In this document: positions 20,401 to 31,200 of the stretch, in pieces | Position numbering within the stretch: the first letter of the stretch is position 1 | How the letters are laid out: every line of letters begins with the position of its first letter | Assembly (NCBI GenBank): GCA_023444055.1 | Contig: JAEZRV010000074.1 | Location: forward strand, 1-64,000 | DNA from: Bacillota bacterium | Lineage (GTDB): Bacteria > Bacillota > Clostridia > Acetivibrionales > DSM-1351 | Direction of reading: 5' to 3' | DNA length: 64,000 nucleotides | Made by a program: the position numbers and the translations under genes | The notes under the pieces: model-generated | The model's input: the letters and a program-made list of their open reading frames with translations, nothing else | The model's database searches: none | What the model was told of the DNA's origin: nothing

Positions 20401-22258
20401 AAGTCTGGCTGATGAAACAGCTTTGAAACTTATGCATAAAGGGAACAATGTTATAAAAGTATATATTGGCGAAAGATTTGAACGTATAAGTGATGTTGAA
20501 TATATCGTGGGACATACTGAAAAAGATTACGAAATGCTCATGGAGGCAATAAAAGATATTAAACTATCCTGTGTACTTCATATGGCAGCGACAACGGAAA
20601 GTGAAGAAATACGGAATACTAGTGACTTGGAAGGAATACTTCAAAAAGGTATATACAGTTTATTTTATTTCACTCGTACACTTCTTAAAAGTAAATTAAG
20701 GGGAAGCATAAGTATTCTGCTGATTTCAGATTATGCTAATTGTGTTTCTGGCACAGAAAAGAGAATTAATCCATGGAATGCTGGCTTATTCGGTCTTGGT
20801 AAAACTGTGAATGTGGAATATCATAATCTGAAATGCAGGTGTATAGACATTGACAACTCTGTAGATAGCGAACATATAATTAATGAAATAAATTCTGAAA
20901 ACAGACCAGCAATTATTGCTTATAGAGATGGCAAGAGCTACATTGAAGAGATTGATAAACATAAAATTGATACCGATATAGATGCTCCTATTAATATAAA
21001 AAGCGACGGAGTTTATATAATTACTGGTGGAACGGGCGGAATCGGACTTGAAATATGCAGATATATTTCAATGAAAAATAATGCAAATATAGCACTTATA
21101 AACCGTTCTGAATTTCCGAGAAGAGAGACATGGGACAGTATCATTGAAAAAAATCAAAATAGCAAGCATTGTAATATTATTAACAGAATAAGAAATATTG
21201 AAGAAACAGGCTCGAAGGTTGAAATATTTAGTGCGGATATATCGGATGAGTCCGAATTGAGAAATGTACTGATGCAACTTAAAGGCAAGTATGGGAGAAT
21301 TAACGGAATAATACATAGTGCAGGTGTTGCTGGGGATGGCTTCATAATAAATAAGAATGAACAGGATTTTGCGACGGTTTTAAAACCTAAGGTGTATGGT
21401 ACATGGTTGCTTGACAGTCTTACATCTGAAGAGGATATGGACTTTTTTGTGATGTTTTCATCAATTGCGTCTCTGATTGGAATTCCTGGACAAGGAGATT
21501 ACTCAGCTTCAAATGCATATATGGATTCTTACGCAATATTTAGAAGTTTAAAAAATAAAAAAACTCTTACAATAAATTGGCCTGCATGGAAGGAAACGGG
21601 GATGGCAGTTGATTACGGAACAAATATAGATACCATATTCCGAGCTATTCCAACGGCATTGGCTATAGAAGCTTTCCATGAGGTTCTTAATAAGGATATA
21701 AAAAGGGTAATTATAGGCGAGTGGAATTATAATTCAACAGAATTGAAGACAGGCATTCCGATTATGCTTGGTACATCTGTTCGAAAAAAGCTGAATCAAC
21801 AGGAAAATATTGAGAAAAACGTAACAAGAGGCAATAGAGAAGCAGATTTGAAAATCATAGGCAAAAATGATGAAAGCTATAACGAAATAGAGGTTAAGCT
21901 TTCAAAACTCTGGGGTGAAGTTCTTGGACTTGATGAAATAAATGTATTCGAAAACTTCTATGAGTTAGGCGGAGATTCTATTATAGCAACAAGACTTTTA
22001 AAGGAAATTGAAAAGGAATATCCAGGTATATTGGATATAACTGATGTTTTTGCATACTCCACGGTCAGTAAAATGGCAGAATACATTGAATCCAAAACAA
22101 AATCAGACGAAAAAGAACCAGAGGTTATATCTCAAAATCAAGAAAACATGCAGATGGAACAGGATGACCTTACAGACATACTTGAAAGACTTGAACGAGG
22201 AGAAATAACGGCTTCTGAGGTAGATAAATTGATAAGATTAGGGGATGGCAATGAATAA
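17462..22258 (+). CDS. Trans-AT polyketide synthase, module KS-DH-KR-ACP
   Basis: This 1598-residue module would extend once and give an alpha,beta-alkene. An N-terminal helical segment (about 1-38) looks like a docking partner of the preceding protein. KS: Cys212 in VNTACSSSL, EAHGTGTELGDP, KSNIGHLYEGAG. No AT. DH (about 680-960): His701 in HIIMGNYVIP fits HxxxGxxxxP; the second acid Asp864 lies in DMAVN, where families usually show DxxxQ/H. KR: GGTGGIG 1189-1195, MFSSIASLIG and YSASNAYMDS. ACP: Ser1506 in LGGDSII. The C-terminus (LERLERGEITASEVDKLI) is a docking-like helix pair. The gene overlaps the next by one base (taATG). AAAGGAG precedes the ATG. Confidence 0.93.
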   Translation: MKNIYKYIMENIGTGNIDKQSAIQLVKLLKAKENSTIQDIAIIGVGAKYPMAQNAEEFWENLKSGVDCITDFPDSRRKDIDEYFLHKNVPQKEMDYQKGAYLESIDKFDYRFFRISPIEASLMDPNQRLFLETAYEAIEDSGYGGEKLSKSKTGVYIGHSGDLRESYVTMLNETDPTLLPSSIAGNLSSIIPSRVSYFLDLKGPSVLVNTACSSSLLSVHLACEALRNGECTMALAGGIKINLISLKSQIKIGIESSTGQTRAFDDNSDGTGIGEGVGVVVLKPLRQALIDNDHIYAVIKGSAINQDGTSAGITAPNVESQTDVLLNAWENSGIDPVTISYIEAHGTGTELGDPIEIDGIISAFRKYTDRKQFCGIGTVKSNIGHLYEGAGIVALIKAVLALQHKQIPPTLHFNMPNKRIKFENSPVYVTDKLTKWESSETPRRCGISSFGFSGTNCHIVLEEAPSLPDKKIDNIQDELNVLTISAKSQEALKKYIEKYKEFLHSDENKSINDVCFTANTGRGHYNYRLIIICKNIKHLIQQIDMINIESLDNINSEFVFCQKHNIIGLDKKEKSDFDITTDECKALTEAANSLMEKFLCTGMQDLEALKDLCELYVKGASVNWNSMYENKIRARISVPTYPFERKRCWLQLLKVNESTSDIKSSDEYIHPLLEKAVFESIDQNFYETTFNPDKHFVLSDHIIMGNYVIPGTTYLEMAYQAGKRYFGEERLELKDILFRAPVVLDGNYDRTVQSAVKKDNKELIFNASSKEEDEWVQHVSTKICRISDQQPDIVDVEAIKKECNISEHIIKQNELTAGFIKFGPRWLNYQKLYLGESTALAEISLPDQFAKDTEIFHLHPSLIDMAVNALSLTLGERYLPLSYGSFRIYGSAPAKFYSYIRRKKKNSENNETIVFDITLFDLTGNVFAVANDYVIKKVHGSERFLRSDSVYSTISWTEYETEVSGKVTQEGTILILTNGGSLADETALKLMHKGNNVIKVYIGERFERISDVEYIVGHTEKDYEMLMEAIKDIKLSCVLHMAATTESEEIRNTSDLEGILQKGIYSLFYFTRTLLKSKLRGSISILLISDYANCVSGTEKRINPWNAGLFGLGKTVNVEYHNLKCRCIDIDNSVDSEHIINEINSENRPAIIAYRDGKSYIEEIDKHKIDTDIDAPINIKSDGVYIITGGTGGIGLEICRYISMKNNANIALINRSEFPRRETWDSIIEKNQNSKHCNIINRIRNIEETGSKVEIFSADISDESELRNVLMQLKGKYGRINGIIHSAGVAGDGFIINKNEQDFATVLKPKVYGTWLLDSLTSEEDMDFFVMFSSIASLIGIPGQGDYSASNAYMDSYAIFRSLKNKKTLTINWPAWKETGMAVDYGTNIDTIFRAIPTALAIEAFHEVLNKDIKRVIIGEWNYNSTELKTGIPIMLGTSVRKKLNQQENIEKNVTRGNREADLKIIGKNDESYNEIEVKLSKLWGEVLGLDEINVFENFYELGGDSIIATRLLKEIEKEYPGILDITDVFAYSTVSKMAEYIESKTKSDEKEPEVISQNQENMQMEQDDLTDILERLERGEITASEVDKLIRLGDGNE

Positions 22259-25200
22259 TGGAAAATGTAAAAAGGTATATTATTAATCAGGTAGCATCCA
22301 AAAGTCTGAATGCCACACAGGCAGCAGTTATGCTCAGAGAGATACAGGAAGGATCAGCAAGACGAGAAGAGGATATAGCCATAATAGGCATTTCAGGAAA
22401 GTTCCCATGTGCCAATAGTACAGAAGAATATTGGAATAACATTATAGAGGGTAAATGTCTAATAAGAGAGTTTCCTCAAAGCAGAAGATATGACACAGAT
22501 CCATACCTGAGTGAAACCTTAAAAAAAATGAAGGAACCTTATCAGATACAAGGATACATAGAAGAAATAGATAAATTTGATGCCGCTTTTTTTAATCTTA
22601 CACCTGCAGAAGTAGCAGCTATGGATCCTTATCACAGATTCCTTCTGCAAATTGTATGGGAATCTATAGAAGATGCAGGACTTGGTGGAAATAAGCTATA
22701 TGGCTCTAAAACAGGTGTCTTTATCGGCAAAGCCCACATGGGTGAGCCTCTTTATAAGGATTTTATAGACGAAAAGGACGAACATGTTTTTACAGGGTCG
22801 GTATCAAGTATCATTTCAAGCCGTATATCATATATTTTAAATCTCAGAGGACCGTCCATAGTGGTGGATACTGCCTGTTCATCTGGACTTGTAGCTCTTC
22901 ATATGGCATGCCAGTCTTTGAAAGATGGAGAATGTGAGCAGGCAATTGCTGGAGGAATTAGCTTAAGTCTATTTCCCAATAAGGATATATCTGTTAAAAT
23001 GCTGGAATCACCGAAAAGTGAACTGCTTTTATTTGATAACAGGTCAAGTGGAACAGTATGGGGGGAAGGAGCAGGCTCAATAGTACTAAAGCCACTGAGC
23101 AAAGCTATTGCTGATAATGATAATATTTATTCTATCATAAAAGGTAGTGCGGTAAATAACGATGGTGCTTCAAATGGTATTACGGCTCCAAATCCTGAAG
23201 CCCAAGAAGAGCTCCTTGTAAATGCATGGAATCAGGCAGGGATTAAGCCGGAAACAATAGGATATATTGAGGCTCATGGTACTGGAACTGCTCTTGGTGA
23301 TCCTATTGAAATCAAAGCAATAACAAATGCCTTCAAGAGATATACTTCTAAGAATCAATTTTGTGCAATAGGAGGAGTTAAGCCTAATATTGGACATCTT
23401 ATAGCTGCATCGGGAATAGCATCACTTATAAAGGCCATTCTTGCATTGAAGCATGGGCAAATACCTCCTACAATAAAGTTTGAAAGACCGAGTGAGTACA
23501 TAAACTTTTGTAATTCTCCAGTATATGTAAGTGACAGGTTGACCGAATGGGAAACCAATGATTATCCGAGGAGAGCTGGTGTTAGTTCTTTTGGTTTAAG
23601 TGGTACTAATTGCCATGTAGTTCTTGAAGAGGCACCAGTATATAAAAATGATGATAACCATAATGATTCCGAAACTAAAATACTTACGCTTTCAGCAAAG
23701 AAAGAAGATTTGTTGAAAGAGCTTTTGGTAAGCTACAAGAAATATTTAAATGATGTTCAAGACATTTCTGTTGAAGATATATGCTTTACATCTTGCACCG
23801 GCCGAGGACACTATAATAATAGATTGATACTTGTTATTAAAGATATGCAAGATTTAAAAGAGAAAATATATAACCTGTGCAAATATAAAAGCCTTTCAGA
23901 CATAGATTTAAAGGGTGCATATTATGGTGAATTCAAAGTAGTAACAAGTGCTAAAAAACTCATCTCAAAGAGTGATATAACTGAGGAGCAAAGAAGAGAA
24001 TTAACTAAAAATGCTGTACTTAAGATACAAAATTTTGTCGATACAGGCAAAAGAGATTATGTCCTTCTAGAAGATATATGTCGTCTCTATACAAAAGGAG
24101 CATCTATTGACTGGGAAGGTTTTTACAGAGGAGAAAAAAGAAGAAGAGTTTCTATCCCCTTCTATCCATTTGATAAAAAGCACTTTTGGGCATCTGTAAA
24201 AAATAATAAAGTAGAACTATCAAAGCAACAGGAGGAGATAATTCACCCACTTGTAGAAAAATGTCTGGCTGAATCAGCATATTGTGATATATATTCCACT
24301 GAATTAAGTAGCGATTATTGGATTCTTGATGGACACAGAATACTGGATAATTGTGTTATCCCAGGTACTGCATATATAGAAATGGCTTTATGCATAGGTA
24401 AAAGGTATTACGGTGAAGGGATAGAATTACAGGATGTAATGATATTAATGCCTTTTATTTTACAAGATGGAGATACAAAAGAAATTCAAATAATAATTAA
24501 AAGAGAAAAGAATTATCTTGATTTTGCTATAGTCAGTAAAAAAGATAACGTTAATTCTAATGATGATTGGATAGAGCATGTAACGGGTAAGATTTCTAAA
24601 GTTCCTAACAACACTGGAAAATCTTGTAATATAAGTGATATAACACAGTCCTGTGAGGGTGAAGAAAAACTACTTGATCCAGAGGAATTATCACGTGGAT
24701 TTATTAAGTTTGGACAAAGATGGATAAAGTGTTGCAAAATTAAAGGCAATAAAAATAAAACTATTGCAAAACTTACATTGCCAGTAGAGTTTTCTGATGA
24801 TTTAAAACAATACTATGCACATCCGGCATTACTTGATATGGCTGTAAACGCAGCAGGCTTTCTTGTTGGAGAAAACTATCTGCCACTATCCTACAGTAGC
24901 TTTAAACTTTATGGTCCTATAACGAGAGAGTTTTATAGTTACATAAGAAGTAGAGACAATGAAATGGGAGAAACTATAAGCTACGATATAGAGCTTATAG
25001 ATAATACCGGAAAGATATTCGGAGAAATTTGCGGGTATGTAATAAAGAAGGCTCAAGGGCTTGAAAAACTCTTTAGTACCGAAAGTATTTATTCCAGGAG
25101 AAGATGGATTACAAGTGAAATACAGCAGGAAAGTAAAACATTTGAAACAGTAATGATTATAAGTAATGATAATGAGTTGCTAAATGAGGCTTCCATAGTT

Positions 25201-28200
25201 TTGAACAAACAGGCGAAAAATGTTATAGAAGTTGAAGAGGGCAGTGAATTCAAGGCAGAACAGTTTAAAAGATATATAACAGGTAGTGATGAATCTGATT
25301 ATAGGCAACTTTTGAACTATATCAAAGGAAATAAAATTTCGCATATAATTCATTTACGTTCAAAATCAGCAGCAATCGGAGAAAAAGAGTTTTTGAGTGA
25401 AAACATGAATCACAGCATTGACAGCACTTTTAATCTTATTAAGGCTATAGTTAACAGCAATATAAAGGAAGAATTGGAATTGGTGTTTATTGAAAACAGC
25501 ATATACGACATTACAGGGTCGGAACCAAATCTGAATCCTTATGGTGCGGGCGTTTTTGCACTTGCAAAAACTGTTGGAAGGGAACATGCAAATATAAAAA
25601 TCAAATGCATTGATGTAGATGAAGATACATCTGTTGCTGTGACGCTAAATGAACTTAATTCAGACTATTATGGTAACCTGTGTGCATACAGGAATGGTGA
25701 AAGATATACCGAGATAATAAGCAAAGTTGATAATGAAGATTTAAGTGATGAGCCTGTTGAGATACAGGAAGATGGTGTTTATGTTATAACAGGTGGAACC
25801 GGAGCGATTGGTCTGGAGATGGCTCGATATCTTGCAGAGAAAAATAAAATAAATGTGATTTTAATTAACAGGTCGGTATTTCCTGAGAGGGATAAGTGGG
25901 ATGGAATACTAAAAAGTGGTGAGAATGAAAAGATATGCGAAATTATAAACGTTATCAGAGAAATAGAAGCAAATGGTACACATGCATATATTTACAGTGC
26001 TGACATATCAAAAGAGCAGGATATTAAGAAAGTACTTGATGATGTGAGGAATAAATATGGCAGGATCAATGGAGTAATACACAGCGCAGGAGTAGCCGGA
26101 AACAGCTTTATCTCAAGCGAAAGTATGGAAACATTTCATTCTGTGCTAAATCCTAAAATATATGGAGTATGTCTTCTTGATAAACTCACCAGACAGGATA
26201 ATCTGGACTTTTTTGTGATGAATTCATCTGTGGCAGCGATCATAGGGATACCGGGACAAAGTGATTATTCAGCTGCTAATGCATTTTTAGATGCTTATGC
26301 ATCTTATAGGGAAATGGCTATAAACAAAAAGACCATATCAATAAATTGGCCTGCGTGGAAAGAAGTTGGTATGGCTGTAAAGCATGGTGCAAATGTTGAC
26401 ACTGTATTTAAGGCTATAACTAGCCGTCAGGCAATGCTTGCTTTTAAAGAAATCTTTAATAAAAAGTCTAGAAATATTATAGTGGGAGAATGGAACTATA
26501 GTGGTTTTGAGATAATAGAGCAGTTGTCACTGAACCTATCGGATGAAATACTGCATAGGCTTCAGCAGAGCAGGAAGCGTTCCACGGCTTTAATGCATAC
26601 CAGCCCAACTGACTCTCCTATTGTTTTAAAGGGAAGAGAAGATGACAAATATACGCCGACAGAAAAGAGTGTAGCAAAAATATGGGCAAAGGTTCTTGGA
26701 TTTGAAGAACTGAACATATATGAAAACTTTTATGATCTCGGCGGTGACTCAATTACAGCAGTAAAACTGATAAATGCTTTAAATAAACAGCTGAATTTAA
26801 ATGTAAATATTTCTGAGGTTTTTAATTATCTTACAGTAAGTGAGTTTGCAGCATATATAGATTTGAATAATCATTCTGGAGATAAGATGACAAGGGCTAA
26901 ACAGAATATAAAGCCATGTTCAAAAAAAGAATTTTATCCTGTATCATCAGAGCAGAGCAGACTGTATGTACTTTACCAGCTGTCGCCGGAAAGTACCAGC
27001 TATAATCTACCGGGAGCCTTCGAGATAATTGGAAATCTTGACAAAGAACAGCTTAAAGAAGCAATTAGAAAGCTAATAGAACGCCATGAGGCTTTAAGGA
27101 CATATTTTGAAATGGTAGAGGGTTTCTTAGTACAGAGGATCATGGAGAACATAGATATAGAACTGGAAGAGGTTGAAGCTGAAGAAGATGATGTGCAGGA
27201 TATTATAAAGAGATTTATAAGACCTTTTGATCTTTCAGTGGCACCAATTTTTAGAGTTATGCTCATAAAGATAAATGAACAAAGGCATCTTCTTGCTATT
27301 GACATTCATCACATAATAGCAGATGGTTCGTCTATTGCAATACTGGTAAAGGACTTTATCGCACTATACAGCGATGTTAGGCTCCCTGAACTTACAGTTC
27401 AGTATAAGGACTACGCGACACATCAGAATATATTATCGGAAAGCCCTGAGATGAAAAAGTATGAGGAATTTTGGATGGACAGGCTTTCAGGAGAAATTCC
27501 AGTACTGAATATGGCATCTGATTATAAACGACCTCCTGTACAAAGCTTCGAAGGAGATAAAATTGAGTTTACTGTTGATAGTGACCTTACTGCCGAAATT
27601 AAGAAAATTTCATCAGAAAATAATGCTACCCTTTATATGACAATGCTTGCTGTATATAATATATTGCTTTCCAAATATTCTGCTCAGGATGACATAATTG
27701 TAGGATCTCCAGTGGCAGGAAGATTGGATCAAGAACTGGAAAATGTTATAGGTATGTTTGTTAATACGCTTCCGATGAGAAATACACCATCTTTGAGTAA
27801 AAGTTTTGTAGAATTCCTTTCGGAAGTCAGAGAGAATACACTAAAATCATTCGATAATCAGCACCTTCGTTTGGAGTTTCTTATTAAAAATTTGGATACA
27901 GAAAGGGATACCAGCAGAAATCCGATTTTTGATACTACCTTTATATTACAGAATGCGGATAAGGATATCGAAATAACAAATTTCGGTATGCCTGACATAA
28001 AAATTCAAATGGGACAACTTGAATTTAAAACATTCAGGTTTGAGCATAATATTTCCCAGTTTGACATAACACTTGAGGCGCTAGAGCGACAGAATGAAAT
28101 CAAATGCTATCTGGTATACTGCACGAAATTATTTAAAAAAGAAACCATATCTCGTATGGCAATGCATTTTATTAATATACTGAAGCAGATTACGGAAAAT

Positions 28201-31200
28201 CCCGCTGTTAAGATCGGTGAAATTACGGCAATTAGTGAACAAGAAAAAAGACAGATACTTTATGATTTTAATAATACAAAGGCTTATTATCGAAAGAATG
28301 CTTTAGTCCATGAACTTTTTGAAGAGCAAGTAAGAAAGAACCCTAATAATACAGCCGTTATATTTAGGGATGAAACAATTACATACAGCCAGCTCAATGA
28401 AAAGTCCAATCAGCTTGCAAGAGTTCTGAAGAAAGAGGGAATAGGGAGAGAAAGCATAGTTGGATTAATGGTTTACAGGTCGTTTGAAATGATTATAGGG
28501 ATTATGGCTGTTCTGAAAGCTGGAGGAGCATATATGCCTATAAGTCCCGATTATCCTGAGGATAGAGTGACATTTATGCTAGAGGATAGTAAGGCTGAAG
28601 TGCTTTTGACACAGAACCAGAATGCAGAAAATATAGAATTTAGCGGAAAAATAATTAATCTGGATGATAGCAGTTTATATCAGGGAGATACATCAGATCT
28701 AGATAAAATAAATTCGTCTGGTGATATGGCATATGTAATTTACACATCAGGTTCTACTGGTAAACCAAAGGGAGCCGTGATTGAGCATAGTTCTGTTATA
28801 AACAGGATTAACTGGATGCAAAAAGCGTACCCTATATTTGAATATGATGTAATTCTGCAAAAAACGCCGTATACATTTGATGTATCAGTGTGGGAGCTGT
28901 TCTGGTGGAGTTTCCAAGGTTCGAAGGTTTGTATGCTTGAGCCGGGAGGAGAAAAATATCCAGAAATAATAGTTGAAGCAGTTGAGAAAAAAAGAGTAAC
29001 GATCATGCATTTTGTTCCATCTATGCTTAATATTTTTATGGAATATGTGGAGAATTCGGCTGAGCTAGAAAGGCTAAAAAGTCTGAGACATGTGTTTGCC
29101 AGCGGTGAAGCCCTACAGCTTCAATCAGTTAAGAAATTTAATAGGCTGATGTATGAGAGTTTTGATACAAAGCTTCATAATCTTTATGGACCTACTGAAG
29201 CAACGGTTGATGTTTCATATTTTGATTGTTCTACTGGTGATGACTTTGCTCTTATTCCTATAGGGAAGCCAATAGATAACATACACTTGTACGTTCTAGA
29301 TTCAAATAATAAATTACAGCCTATTGGAATATCTGGGGAACTGTGTATTTCAGGAGACGGTGTAGGAAGAGGATATATAAACAGGCCTGAACTTACAAAA
29401 GAAAAGTTTATTGACGATCCGTTTTTCCCAGAGCTTAGGATGTATAAAACAGGAGACCTTACCAGATGGATGCCTGACGGAAATATTGAGTATATTGGAA
29501 GAATAGACCATCAAGTAAAAATAAGAGGTTTTAGGATAGAACTTGGAGAGATTGAGGCTGCTATACGTAATTATGGACATGTTAAGGAAGTAATTGTGGT
29601 AGACAGAAAAGACACCTATGATAATAAATATTTATGCGCATATCTTGTGTATGATGAAGGACTTGAAATAGAAAAACTGAGAAGTTATCTTCAATCCATA
29701 CTTCCGGATTATATGGTGCCTGCATACTTCATTAAGCTTTCCGAAATGCCTTTACTTTCTAATGGAAAAATAAACAGAAAGCAGTTACCTGAGCCACAAC
29801 ATAGCTTGGAGAGGGAAAATGACTATGTAGCTCCAAGAAACAAAATTGAAGAGGTAATGGCTAAGGTTTGGACGGATGTATTGGGTGTAAATACTGGTAT
29901 AACGGATAATTTCTTTAATATAGGCGGAGATTCTATCAAAGCTATACAAATTGCAGCAAGGCTCAAAAATAATGGAATAAAATTGGATATAAGAGAATTG
30001 TTCCAGTATCCGCTAATTTCCGAATTGAGTACTAGAGTCAAAGAGATAGAGAATGTATGTGATTTAAATAATGAAAAAAACATTTCGCCAGAATTAATGG
30101 AATTGATAAAAAACAGTGATAGTTTAAAAGATAGGGATATACAGAAAGCATACGGATTAACATATTTACAGCAAGGAATGTTATTTCATTACCTTTTAAG
30201 AAAAGGTGATGGAGCATATTTTGACCAATTTGAGATTGCTATATCAGGAAAAGTTAATATTGACTACTTGCAGATGAGTCTAGACATGATTGTAAAAAGA
30301 TATGATGTTCTGCGTACAGTATTTGTGTATGAAAAGATGGATAAGCCTGTACAAGCCATTCTAAAACATAATTTTAATAGAATAATTTATTTTGATTTGG
30401 CAGATATGAATGAATCTAATCAGATAAGGTATATTGAAAGCTTCTTGAAAGAGGATAAGGAAAGAGGTTTTGATTTATCCTTCGAGCCTGGTATGAGGTT
30501 GACTTTATTAAGAAAAAGTGAAAACTCCTATATATTAATTTGGGATTTCCATCACATAATTATTGATGGTTGGAGTGAAGGAATAATATGGAATGAATTT
30601 ATTAATATATACAATAGCCTTGTAAATAATACTTCCATAAGTCTTCCTGAGAATATGCCGTATTCAAAATATATAAACTGGCTAGAGAGTATTGACAAGG
30701 AAGAGGCAGGACAATATTGGAGTGAGTACTTGTCAGGATACAGCCAAAAAGCAACAATTTCAAACTATATGGAGAATTCAGAAAAGAGGGAGTATATATT
30801 TGAAAAAATTAGCTTTACTGTTAGTAAGGCACTTACAACCAAGCTTAGGGAGATTGCAAATAAAAACAATGTAACATTAAATATTGTTTTTCAAACTGCT
30901 TGGGGAATATTACTCCAAAAATATAATAATACAGATGATGTAGTGTTTGGAGTAGTAGTATCAGGAAGACCAGCAGAGGTTAATGGTGTAGAAACCATGG
31001 TAGGGCTTCTGTTAAATACTCTTCCTATGAGGGTAAAATCAGTAACGGGTCAGACATTCTCTGCACTTCTTGAGCACGTGCAAGATAATCTGGTGAAATC
31101 GAACAGTTATGAATACTATCCTTTATATGAGATTCAAAAGAAGACCGACTTAAAACAGGATTTATTTAATCATATAATTGTATATCAAAATTTCCCTCTT

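Noticed and set aside
22899..30874. Several open frames of 60-100 codons on either strand inside the PKS/NRPS genes
   Set aside because: They overlap strongly supported synthase domains, have no ribosome sites and resemble no family.
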